Origin: Cohnella rhizosphaerae
GTDB taxonomy: Bacteria > Bacillota > Bacilli > Paenibacillales > Paenibacillaceae
Assembly: GCF_029525575.1 (NCBI RefSeq)
Contig: NZ_JAPDIA010000007.1
Coordinates: 496,001 to 560,000, forward strand
Length of the DNA: 64,000 nt
Direction: 5' to 3'
Each line of letters opens with the position of its first letter. Position 1 is the first letter of the stretch. Both the position numbers and the translations under genes were made by a program. Shown here piece after piece: positions 16,081 through 25,653 of the stretch. Under the pieces are notes generated by a model that was given only the letters and a program-made list of their open reading frames with translations, searched no databases and had not been told where the DNA came from.

Positions 16081-17396
16081 GGGACGGCGGATCTCCGCAA
16101 GCCGTCGCGTCGATCGAGGCGATCGGGACGCCGGCGTGGGAGCGCGAGTCGCTGGCGCTGTTCACCGGGCTGCTTCGCATCGATACGTCCAATCCGCCGG
16201 GGCGCGAGCTGGACGCCGTCGAATTTATCCGGGAGCGGCTCGATCGCCTCGGCATCCCGAACGAGACGCTCGAGACCGCGCCGGGACGCGCCAACCTGAT
16301 CGCCAGGCTCGGCAAGGGCTCGAAGCCGCCGCTCATCCTGCTGTCGCATCTCGACGTCGTCCCCGCGGACGCGGAGAAGTGGAGCTATCCGCCCTTCGAG
16401 GCGATCGAAGCGGACGGCGTCATCTACGGCCGCGGCGCGCTGGACACGAAGCAGCTGACGGCGATGCAGCTGACGGCCTTCCTCATGCTGAAGGCGCACG
16501 AGGATCAGCTGGATCGCACGGTCTATCTGGTCGCGACGGCCGACGAGGAAGCGGGCAGCCGGCTCGGCATGGCCCAAGTGATCGAGGCCTATCCGGAGCT
16601 TCAGTCCGACGGCTATGTGATCAGCGAGGGGGGCGGTTTCCCCCTGCTGCTGAGCGGTCGCAGCCTGATTCTGTGCGCGGCGGGAGAGAAAGGCGTGTGC
16701 ACGGTTCGGCTGACGGCCGAAGGACCCTCGGGCCACGCCTCCTGCCCGCCCGACGAACAGGCGATGTTCCGGCTGGCGGAGGCGCTAGGCAGGCTTGCGA
16801 ACTACGCGTTTCCCAAGAAATATACGGCGCTGTCGCGCAACTTCATTTTGGAGACGGGTCTCAGTCCGGACAGCGAGCAGGTCATCGAATCGACCTACAA
16901 CAACCTGATGCAATACATGCTGTACGACGGGCTGATGGTGAACGACGTGCGTGTCGGCGACCGGATCAACGTCATTCCCGGCCGTGCGGAGGCGATGATC
17001 GAATTCCGGCTGCTGCCGGGCACGACGGTCCGCGAGGTCGAGCGGCTCATGATCCAGCTGCTGGGAGACGCGGACGCGGCATGGGAGATCGTCGGATTCG
17101 AGGAGGGCTACGAGAGCAGCATCGACGGCGAGCTGCTGGACTTGTTCGAGCGCAACTGCCGGGCTTACGGGCTGGATGCGAAGCTTGTGCCGTTCCTCGC
17201 GCTCGGCCGGACGGACGGACGGTTCATGGGGCCTTACACGGACGGCATCTACGGCTTCTCGCCGACGCTGCTGGAGGACCACTTCGCCGCGGTGCTGGAG
17301 CGCGTTCACCAGCACGACGAACGGATCTCCCGCGATTCCTATCTTTTCGGCGCGAAGGTGCTCGCCAAGTCGCTGATCGATCTGTGCGTTCATTAA
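16074..17396 (+). CDS. M20-family metallopeptidase (second copy)
   Basis: 440 residues. It is clearly related to the gene at 13557: LLRIDTSNPPGRELDAVEFI, LLSHLDVVP, YGRGALDTKQLTAMQLTAF, ATADEEAGS, SEGGGFPL and HDERISRDS. Unlike that copy it keeps the dimerisation motif GPSGHAS. The ATG overlaps the preceding stop as ATGCTGA, implying translational coupling. The M20-M24 pair at 13557-16080 and the pair at 16074-18585 look like a tandem duplication. Confidence 0.87.
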   Translation: MLRDGGSPQAVASIEAIGTPAWERESLALFTGLLRIDTSNPPGRELDAVEFIRERLDRLGIPNETLETAPGRANLIARLGKGSKPPLILLSHLDVVPADAEKWSYPPFEAIEADGVIYGRGALDTKQLTAMQLTAFLMLKAHEDQLDRTVYLVATADEEAGSRLGMAQVIEAYPELQSDGYVISEGGGFPLLLSGRSLILCAAGEKGVCTVRLTAEGPSGHASCPPDEQAMFRLAEALGRLANYAFPKKYTALSRNFILETGLSPDSEQVIESTYNNLMQYMLYDGLMVNDVRVGDRINVIPGRAEAMIEFRLLPGTTVREVERLMIQLLGDADAAWEIVGFEEGYESSIDGELLDLFERNCRAYGLDAKLVPFLALGRTDGRFMGPYTDGIYGFSPTLLEDHFAAVLERVHQHDERISRDSYLFGAKVLAKSLIDLCVH

Positions 17397-17412
17397 CGGA
17401 GGTGCGATATCA

Positions 17413-18585
17413 ATGGATTACTCGGTGAACCGGGAGAAAATGGAACAGGCTTCCGGCGCCTTGCGCGAACGGGAGATTGACATGTGGCTCATTCTGACGA
17501 GCGAGGGAAGCGATCCTTGCCTGCCGCTCGTGACGGGCGTGCGGACCGTAGGTCCAGGCGCCTTCCTGATCCTGGCGGACGGCAGACGGTATGCGCTCTG
17601 CAGCGCGATCGACGCCCAGGACATCGAGGAGAGCGGACTGTTCGACGAGGTGTACAAGTACGCGCAAGGCCTCGACGATACGCTGCGCGAGACGGTGCTG
17701 CGGCTCGCGCCGAGCCGCATCGCGCTGAATTACTCCGCGGGCGAGCATCTGTGCGACGGCCTCACGCTCGGACGGTATCGCTGGCTGATGGAGACGCTGA
17801 AGCACTTCGAGGGCGAGTTTATCTCGTCGGAGCCTTTTTTGACGGAGCTGCGCAGCATCAAGACGCCGGAAGAGATCCGGCGGACGCAAAAGGCGATCGA
17901 CATCACGCTGGACATTTACGACGCCGTCTTCGGTCGCCTGAAGGCCGGCATGACCGAGCAGGAAGCCGGGGCGCTGTTCCTGGACGAGATGCAGGCCCGC
18001 GGCGTCGTGAACGGGCTCGACCGGAAGCTGTCGATGCCGATGGTGCTCAAAGAGAACATCTCGCATCGCCAGCCGTCCGATCGGGTCATCGCATACGGCG
18101 ATCTGGTCATTTTCGATTACAGCGTCGACTATGAAGGCTACGTCTCCGACATCGCCCGCACGGTCTACTTCCTCCGCCCCGACGAGACGGATGCGCCGGA
18201 CGATGCGAAGTACGCGTTCCAGGCGGCGTACGACGCGATCAGCGCGGCGCAGGCGGCGCTCAAGCCCGGCGCGATCGGGCACGAGGTGGACGGCGTGGCG
18301 AGGCGGCTGCTGCTGGACCGGGGCATGCCGGAGATCTCGCATGCGACCGGGCATCAGATCGGCCGCCAGACGCACGACGGCGGCACGCTGCTCGCCCCCC
18401 GCTGGGAGCGGTACGGACAGGCGCCGTACGGCACCGTCCGTCCGGGCATGATTTTTACGCTGGAGCCGACGATTCTTCCGGGCAAGCCGCCCTACATTTT
18501 GCTGGAGGAAAACCTTGTGGTCACCGAAACGGGCTCGGCATACCTCAGCGTCCGGCAGGAGCGCCTCGCGCTGATCCGCTCGTAG
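17413..18585 (+). CDS. M24-family Xaa-Pro peptidase (second copy)
   Basis: 390 residues, ATG with GGAGG 10 nt upstream. It is paralogous to the product of 14893: both have LNYSAGEHLCDGLT or LNYSLHDHLCDGLT, SIKTPEE or SIKTPAE, and the metal ligands DYSVDYEGYVSDIARTVYF, GHQIGRQTHDGG, EPTILPG and EENLVVT. Predicted cytoplasmic prolidase-type enzyme acting on peptides brought in by the adjacent transporter. Confidence 0.87.
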   Translation: MDYSVNREKMEQASGALREREIDMWLILTSEGSDPCLPLVTGVRTVGPGAFLILADGRRYALCSAIDAQDIEESGLFDEVYKYAQGLDDTLRETVLRLAPSRIALNYSAGEHLCDGLTLGRYRWLMETLKHFEGEFISSEPFLTELRSIKTPEEIRRTQKAIDITLDIYDAVFGRLKAGMTEQEAGALFLDEMQARGVVNGLDRKLSMPMVLKENISHRQPSDRVIAYGDLVIFDYSVDYEGYVSDIARTVYFLRPDETDAPDDAKYAFQAAYDAISAAQAALKPGAIGHEVDGVARRLLLDRGMPEISHATGHQIGRQTHDGGTLLAPRWERYGQAPYGTVRPGMIFTLEPTILPGKPPYILLEENLVVTETGSAYLSVRQERLALIRS

Positions 18586-18621
18586 CCGCGGGCGACAGGC
18601 CCGACAGAAGGGAGGAAGGCT

Positions 18622-19587
18622 ATGCGAAACTATCTCATCAAACGCCTGCTGACTTCGCTGCCGCTGATGGTCGGGATTACGCTGCTGACGTTTTTTATCA
18701 TGCAGCTCGCCCCCGGCAATCCGATGCAGACGATGATCGATCCGCGCATCTCGACGGCCGACCTCGCCCGCGCGCAGGAGCGGATGGGGCTGAACGATCC
18801 GATGATCGTCCAGTACTTCCGCTGGCTGGGCCAGATCGTGCAGGGCAATCTCGGCTATACGGTCAAGACCGGCCAGTCGGTCGCCCATATGATCGGCGAG
18901 CGGCTGCCGGCGACGCTGCTGCTCACCGTCACCGCGTTTCTGTTCAGCTTCGTCGTCGGGGTGCCGCTCGGCGTCTACTCGGCGACGAACAAGTACACGA
19001 AGCGGGATTACGGCCTGACCGTGTTTTCGTTCATCGGCATATCGGTGCCGTCCTTCTTTTTCGGCGTCGCGCTCATTTATTTGTTCGCCGTCAAGTTGAA
19101 CTGGTTCCCTACCTCGGGGCTTGCCACGATCAACCTGGAGGGCGGCGCGTGGGCCGCGTTCGTCGACAAGCTCAAGCATCTGGTGCTGCCCGCGCTCGTG
19201 CTGGCGCTGCCCAACCTCGCGGTCATCATGCGCTTCACCCGCTCGAGCATGATCGAGGTGCTGACCAACGACTACATTCGCACCGCGCGCGCCAAGGGGC
19301 TGAGCGACCGCAAGGTCAAGTTCAAGCATGCCCTTCGCAATGCGATCATCCCGGTCGTCACGCTGTTCGGCATCTCGATCCCGACGCTGTTCGGCGGCGC
19401 CTACATCACCGAGACGATCTTCAACTGGCCCGGCATGGGCAGCCTGGGCATCCAGGCGATCACCGCGCGCGAATACCCGGTCATCATGGGGCTGAATCTG
19501 TTCACCTCCATGCTCGTGCTGCTCGGCAACCTGACGGCGGACGTCCTGTATGCCGTCGTCGATCCGAAGATACGGCTGTCCAAGTAG
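18622..19587 (+). CDS. Peptide ABC transporter permease (DppB type)
   Basis: 321 residues with six predicted membrane helices. The first segment, IKRLLTSLPLMVGITLLTFF, and the phrase APGNP are hallmarks of DppB/OppB proteins. The ATPase-contacting EAA loop reads DYIRTARAKGLSDRKVKFKH. The C-terminal part includes ETIFNWPGMGSLG. GGGAGGAAGG precedes the ATG. Confidence 0.93.
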   Translation: MRNYLIKRLLTSLPLMVGITLLTFFIMQLAPGNPMQTMIDPRISTADLARAQERMGLNDPMIVQYFRWLGQIVQGNLGYTVKTGQSVAHMIGERLPATLLLTVTAFLFSFVVGVPLGVYSATNKYTKRDYGLTVFSFIGISVPSFFFGVALIYLFAVKLNWFPTSGLATINLEGGAWAAFVDKLKHLVLPALVLALPNLAVIMRFTRSSMIEVLTNDYIRTARAKGLSDRKVKFKHALRNAIIPVVTLFGISIPTLFGGAYITETIFNWPGMGSLGIQAITAREYPVIMGLNLFTSMLVLLGNLTADVLYAVVDPKIRLSK

Positions 19588-19650
19588 ACCGTGCCGACGA
19601 CGCACGAACGCAACACATAAGTCTGTCGCACAGCGGAAGGAGGAAGACGG

Positions 19651-20571
19651 ATGGAGCTCGCGCAAGAAAGCGGAATGCCCCAGGCGAAAAAGCGCGGCCG
19701 CGAGGCGGGCGCGGGGCGCCAGGCGTGGCGCAGATACAAGAAGAACAAGCTGGCGATGTTCGGCCTTTGCTTCATGGCGCTGCTGGTCGTCGTATCGATC
19801 GCGGCCCCCTGGCTGGCGCCGCATAGTCCGTTCAGCTCGATCAAGAACGCGGCGGGCGGGCTGGACATCATGGCCAAGCCGTCGGGCGAATACGCGCTCG
19901 GCACCGACAGCCTCGGCCGCGACGTGCTCGCGAGGCTGATGTACGCGGGCCGGGTGTCGCTCAGCGTCGGCATCGTGTCCGTGACGATCTCGACGTTCCT
20001 CGGGGTGCTGCTCGGCGCGATCGCCGGCTACTACGGCAAGTGGATCGATTCCGTCATCATGCGGATCGTGGACATCGTGTACTGTTTTCCCGTCATGTTC
20101 CTCATCATCACGGTATCGACCATGCTGAAGCCGAATCTTTTTAACGTCATGATCATCATCGGCCTCGTCAGCTGGACGAGCACGGCGCGCCTCGTGCGCG
20201 GCGAGATTCTGCGGGTGCGGGAGCTCGAATACGTGCAGGCGTCCAAAGCGCTCGGCGTGAAGGATTTCAGCATCATCGTCCAGCACATCCTGCCCAACAT
20301 CATGGCGCCGATCCTCGTGCAGGCGACGCTCATGACGGCCGACGCCATCCTGACGGAGGCGGCGCTCAGCTTCCTCGGCGTCGGAGTGCAGCAGCCTACG
20401 CCGAGCTGGGGCAACATGCTGAACGAAGCGATGTCGATCATGGTGCTGCGCTTCAAGTACTGGATCTGGCTGTATCCCGGCCTGGCGATCTTGCTCACGG
20501 TGCTCAGCATCAACTTTATCGGCGACGGTCTGCGGGATGCGCTCGATCCGAAGCTGAAGGGACGCAGGTAG
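19651..20571 (+). CDS. Peptide ABC transporter permease (DppC type)
   Basis: 306 residues. A charged N-terminus leads to the first helix FGLCFMALLVVVSIAAPWLA, then LGTDSLGRDVLARLMYAGRVSL, diagnostic for DppC/OppC when read as a whole. The EAA loop is EYVQASKALGVKDFSIIVQH. The C-terminus has FIGDGLRDALDPKLKGR, the usual ending. It partners the DppB-type permease just upstream. Confidence 0.93.
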   Translation: MELAQESGMPQAKKRGREAGAGRQAWRRYKKNKLAMFGLCFMALLVVVSIAAPWLAPHSPFSSIKNAAGGLDIMAKPSGEYALGTDSLGRDVLARLMYAGRVSLSVGIVSVTISTFLGVLLGAIAGYYGKWIDSVIMRIVDIVYCFPVMFLIITVSTMLKPNLFNVMIIIGLVSWTSTARLVRGEILRVRELEYVQASKALGVKDFSIIVQHILPNIMAPILVQATLMTADAILTEAALSFLGVGVQQPTPSWGNMLNEAMSIMVLRFKYWIWLYPGLAILLTVLSINFIGDGLRDALDPKLKGRR

Positions 20572-20635
20572 CGCGGGATATGCCGCGAAGACGGCGATCA
20601 CCCGGCTTCGAGCCGGGCAAAGGGAGATTGCAACG

Positions 20636-21721
20636 ATGAAAATGGAGCGTATCGCCCGGCTTCGGGAGCTGCTTGCCGATCGGGAGCTGGACGGCGTCTA
20701 TATCGCCTCTCCGGAAAATCGCGCCTACTATTCCGGGTTCGCGGGCAGCAACGGGCATCTGCTCCTCACCGCGCGCCATGCCGTGCTGATCACGGATCCG
20801 CGGTATACCGAGCAGGCCGAACAGGAGGCGCCGGGCTGGCGGATCGTCACGCACGGCCTGGACGCGATGCCGACGCTGCGCGAGACGCTGCTGGCGATGG
20901 GCATCGTCCGCATCGGCTACGAGACGAACAAGCTGTCCGACGCCGAAGCCGCGCGCCTGCGACGGGACGTGCCCGAGGCGGCTTGGGTGCCGCTTGAGGA
21001 CTACGGCCTGGCGCACCGGGCGGTCAAGGACGAGGCGGAGATCGGCTTGATCCGGCGGGCCGTGCAGATCGCCGACCGGGCGATCGCGAAGCTTGTTCCG
21101 CGGCTCGCGCCCGGCATGACGGAGCGGGAGATCCAGATCGAGCTGGAATACCTGATGGCCAAGGAAGGCAGCGAAGGCCCTGCGTTCGGCACGATCGTGG
21201 CCTCGGGCAAGCGCGCCTCGCTGCCGCACGGGTCGGCGACGGACAAGCCGATCCGCGGCGGCGAGATGGTCGTCGTGGACTTCGGCGCGATCTGCGGGGG
21301 ATATCGGTCCGACATCACGCGCACGCTGTGGGTCGGCGTGCCGGAGCCGGACATCCTCGCGATCTTCCATCTCGTGCTGCGGGCGCTGGAGGCGGCGATC
21401 GCGGCGGTGCGGCCGGGCATGACCTGCGGCGCGCTCGACCGGGTCGCGCGCGACGTGTTCGCCGAGGCCCGCATGGAGGCCTTCAGCCTGCGAGGGCTCG
21501 GTCACGGCGTCGGGCTGCATATTCACGAGCTGCCGCGCGTCGTGATGGGCGCGGACGCGATCATCGAGCCGGGCATGGTATTCACCGTGGAGCCGGGCCT
21601 GTACGTGCCGGATGTCGGCGGCGTGCGGATCGAGGACATCGTCCGCGTGACGGACGACGGCTGCGAGGTGCTGACCCGCAGTCCGAGGTTGCTCCAAATA
21701 CACGAAGGCGCGGGCCGCTGA
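20636..21721 (+). CDS. M24-family Xaa-Pro aminopeptidase/prolidase (PepQ-like)
   Basis: 361 residues. A creatinase N-domain (YYSGFAGSNGHLLLT, ITDPRYTEQA) precedes a canonical M24 domain with metal ligands in VVDFGAICGGYRSDITRT, GHGVGLHIHELP, VEPGLYVP and RIEDIVRV. It keeps the standard GHGxGxxxHE motif, unlike the two other M24 genes of the operon, so it is the likely housekeeping-type enzyme. GGGAGATTGCAACG precedes the ATG. Confidence 0.9.
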   Translation: MKMERIARLRELLADRELDGVYIASPENRAYYSGFAGSNGHLLLTARHAVLITDPRYTEQAEQEAPGWRIVTHGLDAMPTLRETLLAMGIVRIGYETNKLSDAEAARLRRDVPEAAWVPLEDYGLAHRAVKDEAEIGLIRRAVQIADRAIAKLVPRLAPGMTEREIQIELEYLMAKEGSEGPAFGTIVASGKRASLPHGSATDKPIRGGEMVVVDFGAICGGYRSDITRTLWVGVPEPDILAIFHLVLRALEAAIAAVRPGMTCGALDRVARDVFAEARMEAFSLRGLGHGVGLHIHELPRVVMGADAIIEPGMVFTVEPGLYVPDVGGVRIEDIVRVTDDGCEVLTRSPRLLQIHEGAGR

Positions 21722-21786
21722 GGCAAGGAAAGCGCAAAGGCCGGCGGACAGCGGGACGAAGGCAGTACGGGAGGAGGCGTTCAAGC

Positions 21787-22772
21787 ATGGAGCAGGTGCT
21801 GGAGGTCAAAGGACTCAAAACGTATTTCTACACGGAAGACGGCGTGGCGAAGTCGGTGGACGGCGTCGATTTTTCCCTCGCCAAGGGCAAGACGCTCGGC
21901 ATCGTCGGCGAGTCCGGCTGCGGCAAGAGCGTGACGTCGCTGTCGGTGATGCGGCTCGTCGCCGAGCCGGTCGGCCGCATCGTGGCCGGCGAGATCAGAT
22001 TCGGCGGGGACAACCTGCTCGACAAGACGGAAAAGGAAATGCGCGGCATCCGGGGCAACCGGATCTCGATGATCTTCCAGGAGCCGATGACCTCGCTCAA
22101 TCCGGTATTCACCGTCGGCAACCAGATCGGCGAGGTGCTGAAGCTTCACCAGGGCATGACGACGGCGGAGGCGACGAAGCGCAGCATCGAGATGCTGCGG
22201 CTGGTCGGCATCCCGCTGCCGGAAAAAGAGTGCATGAATATCCGCATCAATTGAGCGGCGGCATGCGCCAGCGGGTCATGATCGCGATGGCGCTCGCCTG
22301 CAACCCCGCGCTGCTCATCGCCGACGAACCGACGACCGCGCTCGACGTGACGATCCAGGCCCAAATCCTTGAACTCATGAAGGAGCTGAAGGACCGCCTC
22401 GGCACGGCGATCATGCTCATCACGCACGACCTCGGGGTCGTGGCCGAGGTGGCCGACGAAGTCATGGTCATGTACGCGGGCAAGGTCGTCGAGCACGGGG
22501 CGGTCGCCGACATCTTCGCGAATCCGATGCATCCCTACACCCAGGGCTTGCTCGCGTCGATTCCGGACATTCACGAGGAGGTCGACGTGCTCGAGACGAT
22601 CGAGGGGCTCGTCCCCAACGTATACGACATGCCGACCGGCTGCCGCTTCGCGCCGCGCTGCAAGCACGCGATGGACCGGTGCGCGCGGCTTCAGCCGGCG
22701 CTGGCGGAGGCCGGCAAGCACAAGGTGCGGTGCTTTTTGCACAGCGACGCCTTAGAGGAGGATGCCGAATGA
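21787..22772 (+). CDS. Peptide ABC transporter ATPase (DppD type; one frame break)
   Basis: About 328 residues once the frame is repaired. Walker A GESGCGKS, Q-loop IFQEPMTSLNPVF, signature LSGGMRQR, Walker B LLIADEPTTALD and switch His in LITHDLGVVAE are visible. The C-terminal GCRFAPRC motif marks the oligopeptide-transport subfamily. At ~22223 an A5 run is one base short: LPEKEC.. should read LPEKRVHEYPHQLSGG. GGAGGAGG lies 9 nt before the ATG. The stop overlaps the next start as ATGA. Confidence 0.9.
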
Positions 22773-23739
22773 GCGAAGCGCTGCTTGAGATCCGCAATCT
22801 GAAGGTACACTTCCCGACGGGGGACGGCGGTCTCCTCGGCCGCAACCGCCAGTACGTGAAGGCGGTCGACGGTCTCGACTTTGCCATCGCCAAGGGAGAG
22901 ACGCTCGGCATCGTCGGCGAGTCCGGCTGCGGAAAGTCGACGACGGGCCGCGCGCTGCTGCGGCTGATCCAGCCGACGGAGGGGCAGGTGCTGTTCGAGG
23001 GCCGGGATATTATGAGAGCGAGCGCGGGGGGATATGCGGGGGCTTGCGGCGCGAGATGCAGATTATTTTCCAGGATCCGTATGCCTCGCTCGACCCGCGC
23101 AAGACCGTGTCGGCCATCATCGGCGAGGCGTTCAAGGCCCACGAGAAGCTGTCCGCCCGCGAACGCGAGGAGAAGGTTCAGGAGCTGCTGGCCGTCGTCG
23201 GCCTGCGCCCCGAGCATATCCGCCGCTACCCGCACGAATTCAGCGGCGGACAGCGGCAGCGGATCGGCATCGCGCGGGCGCTCGCCCTCCGTCCGAAGTT
23301 CGTCGTCTGCGACGAGCCGGTATCGGCGCTCGACGTCTCCATTCAGGCGCAGGTCGTCAACCTGATGAAGGAGCTCCAGCAGAAGCTGGAGCTGACGTAC
23401 CTGTTCATCTCGCACGACCTGCGCGTCGTCAAGCATATCAGCAGCCGGGTAGGCGTGATGTACCTTGGGAAGATGGTGGAGCTGGCGGACAAGCGCGAGC
23501 TGTACGCCAATCCCCGGCATCCGTACACGCAGGCGCTCCTGTCGGCGATCCCGCAGCCGAACGCGGCGCTCAAGCGGGAGCGCATCATCCTGCAGGGGGA
23601 CGTGCCGAGTCCCGTTCATCCGCCGAGCGGCTGCCGGTTCCGCACGCGCTGTCCCGAAGCGACGGAGCGATGCGCGCTGGAGGAGCCCGCCTTCAAGGAT
23701 ATCGGCGGCGGCCACCGCGTGGCCTGCCATTACAGGTAA
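22769..23739 (+). CDS. Peptide ABC transporter ATPase (DppF type; two frame breaks)
   Basis: About 322 residues after repair. Walker A GESGCGKSTTGRALL, Q-loop IIFQDPYASLDPRKTV, signature EFSGGQRQRIGIARAL, Walker B FVVCDEPVSALDVSIQAQ and the C-terminal PPSGCRFRTRC motif are all present. Two runs each carry one G too many (G6 at ~23023 and G5 at ~23038), spoiling only the stretch RASAGDMRGLRREMQ between Walker A and the Q-loop. ATG at 22769 has AGAGGAGG 8 nt upstream. Confidence 0.9.
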
Positions 23740-23764
23740 CACATATGGAGGTTCGAGAGCGAAC

Positions 23765-24965
23765 ATGAAAATAGACGAAAATTGGCTCAAACTGAAATCG
23801 CCGGACTTCTCGGCCTACGACGGCATGGACCCGGCAACCAAGCTCATGCTGGTCGGCGCGGACCCCTTTTTCCCCGATCCGTGCATTCCCGCGCACGTCA
23901 TCGACGCGACGAAGCGGGCGCTCGACGAAGGCAAGACGCACTATGCGCTGGACAACAGCTACGCGGTGCCGGAGCTGAAGCAGGTGTTGGTCAAAAAGCT
24001 GAAGGCATTCAACGGGCTCGACGTCGATCCCGAGCATGAGCTGATCGTCGTGCCGAGCTCGGCGTTCGGCCTGTTCGTCGGCATCCGCATCTGCATCCGT
24101 CCGCATCACGGGGACGAGGTGCTCAACATCGACCCCGGCTTCGCGGAGAACTTCAACGACGTCTACCAGATGGGCGCGATCAGCGTCAGCGTGCCGACGT
24201 ATATGGAGGACGGCTTCCAGCTGCGCATCGAGGAGCTGGAGAAGCGCGTCACGCCGCATACCCGCTGCCTCGTGCTGACGCACCCGAACAATCCGACCAC
24301 CACCGTCTACAAGCGCGAGGTGCTTGAGCAGCTGGCCGCCTTTTTTGGAAAAGCACGATCTGACGGTCGTCGTCGACCAGAGCTTCGAGCGCAACATCTA
24401 CGAAGGCAACGACTACATCACCTTCGCCACGCTGCCGGGCATGCGCGAGCGGACGATCTCCGTGTTCGGAACGTCCAAGGATCTCGGGCTCACCGGCTAC
24501 CGCGTCGCCTATATGGTCGCGCCCAAGGCCGTCATCGACATCCTGAAGGTCGCGACGTTCAACTATGTCGGACCGACCAATACGTTCGCCCAATACGGCG
24601 TCGCCGCTGCCGATACGGCCCCCTCCTACGTGGACGAGTGGAACCGGATCTTCGACGAGCGCAGGCGGTTCGGGTACGAGCAGCTGAACGCGATTCCCGG
24701 CGTCGAGGTGCTGCTGCCCGAGGGCGGCTTCTTCTTCTGGGTAAACATCGCCAAGCTCGGCACCTCGGTCGGCATCCGCGACTACCTGGTCAAGGACGCC
24801 AACGTCGGCGTATCGCCGGGCACCTGGTTCGGCTCGAACGGCGAAGGCTTCCTGCGGATCATGTACGGCACGATGAAGGATACGGACAAATTCAAGGAAG
24901 CGATTTTGCGGATCAAGGCGTCGCTCGGCAAGCTGTCGGCCAAAGCCTTGTCGGCTGACGCCTGA
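23765..24965 (+). CDS. PLP-dependent class I/II aminotransferase (one frame break)
   Basis: About 399 residues after repair of a T6 run at ~24341 (5 T restore AAFLEKHDLTVVV). Fold type I aminotransferase marks: HYALDNSYAVPELKQ near the N-terminus, LTHPNNPTTTVY, the Asp and Phe of VVVDQSFERN, and the PLP lysine in FGTSKDLGLTGYRVAYMVAP. The C-terminal GGFFFWVNI and PGTWFGSNGEGFLRIMYGT carry the substrate-carboxylate arginine. The amino acid used is unknown. As the last gene of the peptide operon it may deaminate released amino acids. Confidence 0.87.
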
Positions 24966-25066
24966 AGCCTGTCGGCTGACGTCTGAAGCATGCCGGCGGA
25001 GCGCCGAGGCGCCGCAAACGGCAAGAGGCCGACGCAACGGCCTCGCGAAACAAAACGAATCGTTTG

Positions 25067-25108
25067 ACGGGATGAGGCGGCGTAAGTTCTGCTTCGTCCC
25101 GTTTTTTT
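25067..25108 (+). terminator. Intrinsic terminator of the peptide operon
   Basis: ACGGGATGAGGC pairs with GCTTCGTCCCGT (two wobbles) and is followed by T7. The stem is related to that at 3878-3922. Confidence 0.85.
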
Positions 25109-25145
25109 ATTTCAGCCGGTTCATTGCGAGTCAGGCAGGGGGATC

Positions 25146-25430
25146 GGACACAGGCGCCGCTATTTCTTAAAAACGGTCCCGATCGCGATCGTTTTGGACT
25201 GGAGGGACGCTACTTACTCGGATCTGGGCTAATAAGGGCCGGCAATCCAGCAATAGCGTCATCTGGGTCCGCGAGCGGGCCGCAAATCGCGATAGCTACG
25301 AAAATAAGGGATCCTCGGTCCGTCCGCTATGCGCCGATGCGCCGATGCGCCGATGCGCCGATGCTCCGATGCGCCGATGCTCCGATGCTCCGGTGCGCAA
25401 GCAAAATGGCCGCAGGCGGCTTCTTGAGCT
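25146..25430. repeat. Dispersed ~181-bp nested-palindrome repeat, copy 3
   Basis: Core 25146-25326, from GGACACAGGCGCCGCTATT to GATCCTCGGTCCGTCC. The inner pair is GGACTGGAGGGACGCTACTT against AATAGCGTCATCTGGGTCC. The flank to about 25430 (GGTGCGCAAGCAAAATGGCC...) matches the flank of copy 2 but is interrupted by the 8-bp tandem repeat. Confidence 0.8.
25330..25400. repeat. 8-bp tandem repeat (GCGCCGAT)n inside copy 3
   Basis: About nine consecutive 8-bp units, GCGCCGAT with GCTCCGAT variants. At the matching place copy 2 has only one unit-like sequence (GCGCGCCATTGCGC), so the array has expanded within this copy. Confidence 0.9.
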
Positions 25431-25540
25431 TTCGCCCGGCTGTTTGCTGCAACTGAAGACAGGCCTTCGAGACAGCCGCTATACCGTCGGTCGGGAAAGC
25501 GCCCGAGTCTTCCGTCGCCAAAGGAAGCAAAAATCTTTTA

Positions 25541-25578
25541 AATATTCCTTTACAGGAATATTCCTTATGGTATATATT
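25541..25578 (+). promoter_or_regulatory. Promoter and operator of the ArsR gene
   Basis: AATATTCCT - TTAC - AGGAATATT (25541-25562) is a perfect 9-bp inverted repeat. The -35 element TTTACA (25549-25554) lies inside it, and -10 TATATT (25573-25578) follows at 18 nt. A bound ArsR dimer would block the -35, so autorepression is expected. Confidence 0.8.
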
Positions 25579-25653
25579 AGTCTCATCAGAAAGATCACCT
25601 GAAGGCGAGGGGATGAGACTCCCGGACAATCACAATTTGAAGAGGTGAACGAT

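Noticed and set aside
17410..20601. 1063-codon open frame on the minus strand
   Set aside because: It lies opposite well-supported M24 and permease genes. It is Arg/His/Asp-rich junk typical of the antisense of GC-rich genes.
22200..23050. Programmed frameshifting in the peptide ABC ATPase genes
   Set aside because: The breaks include loss and gain of single bases in simple runs with no slippery site plus stimulator, and the same pattern occurs in about 20 other genes of the window.
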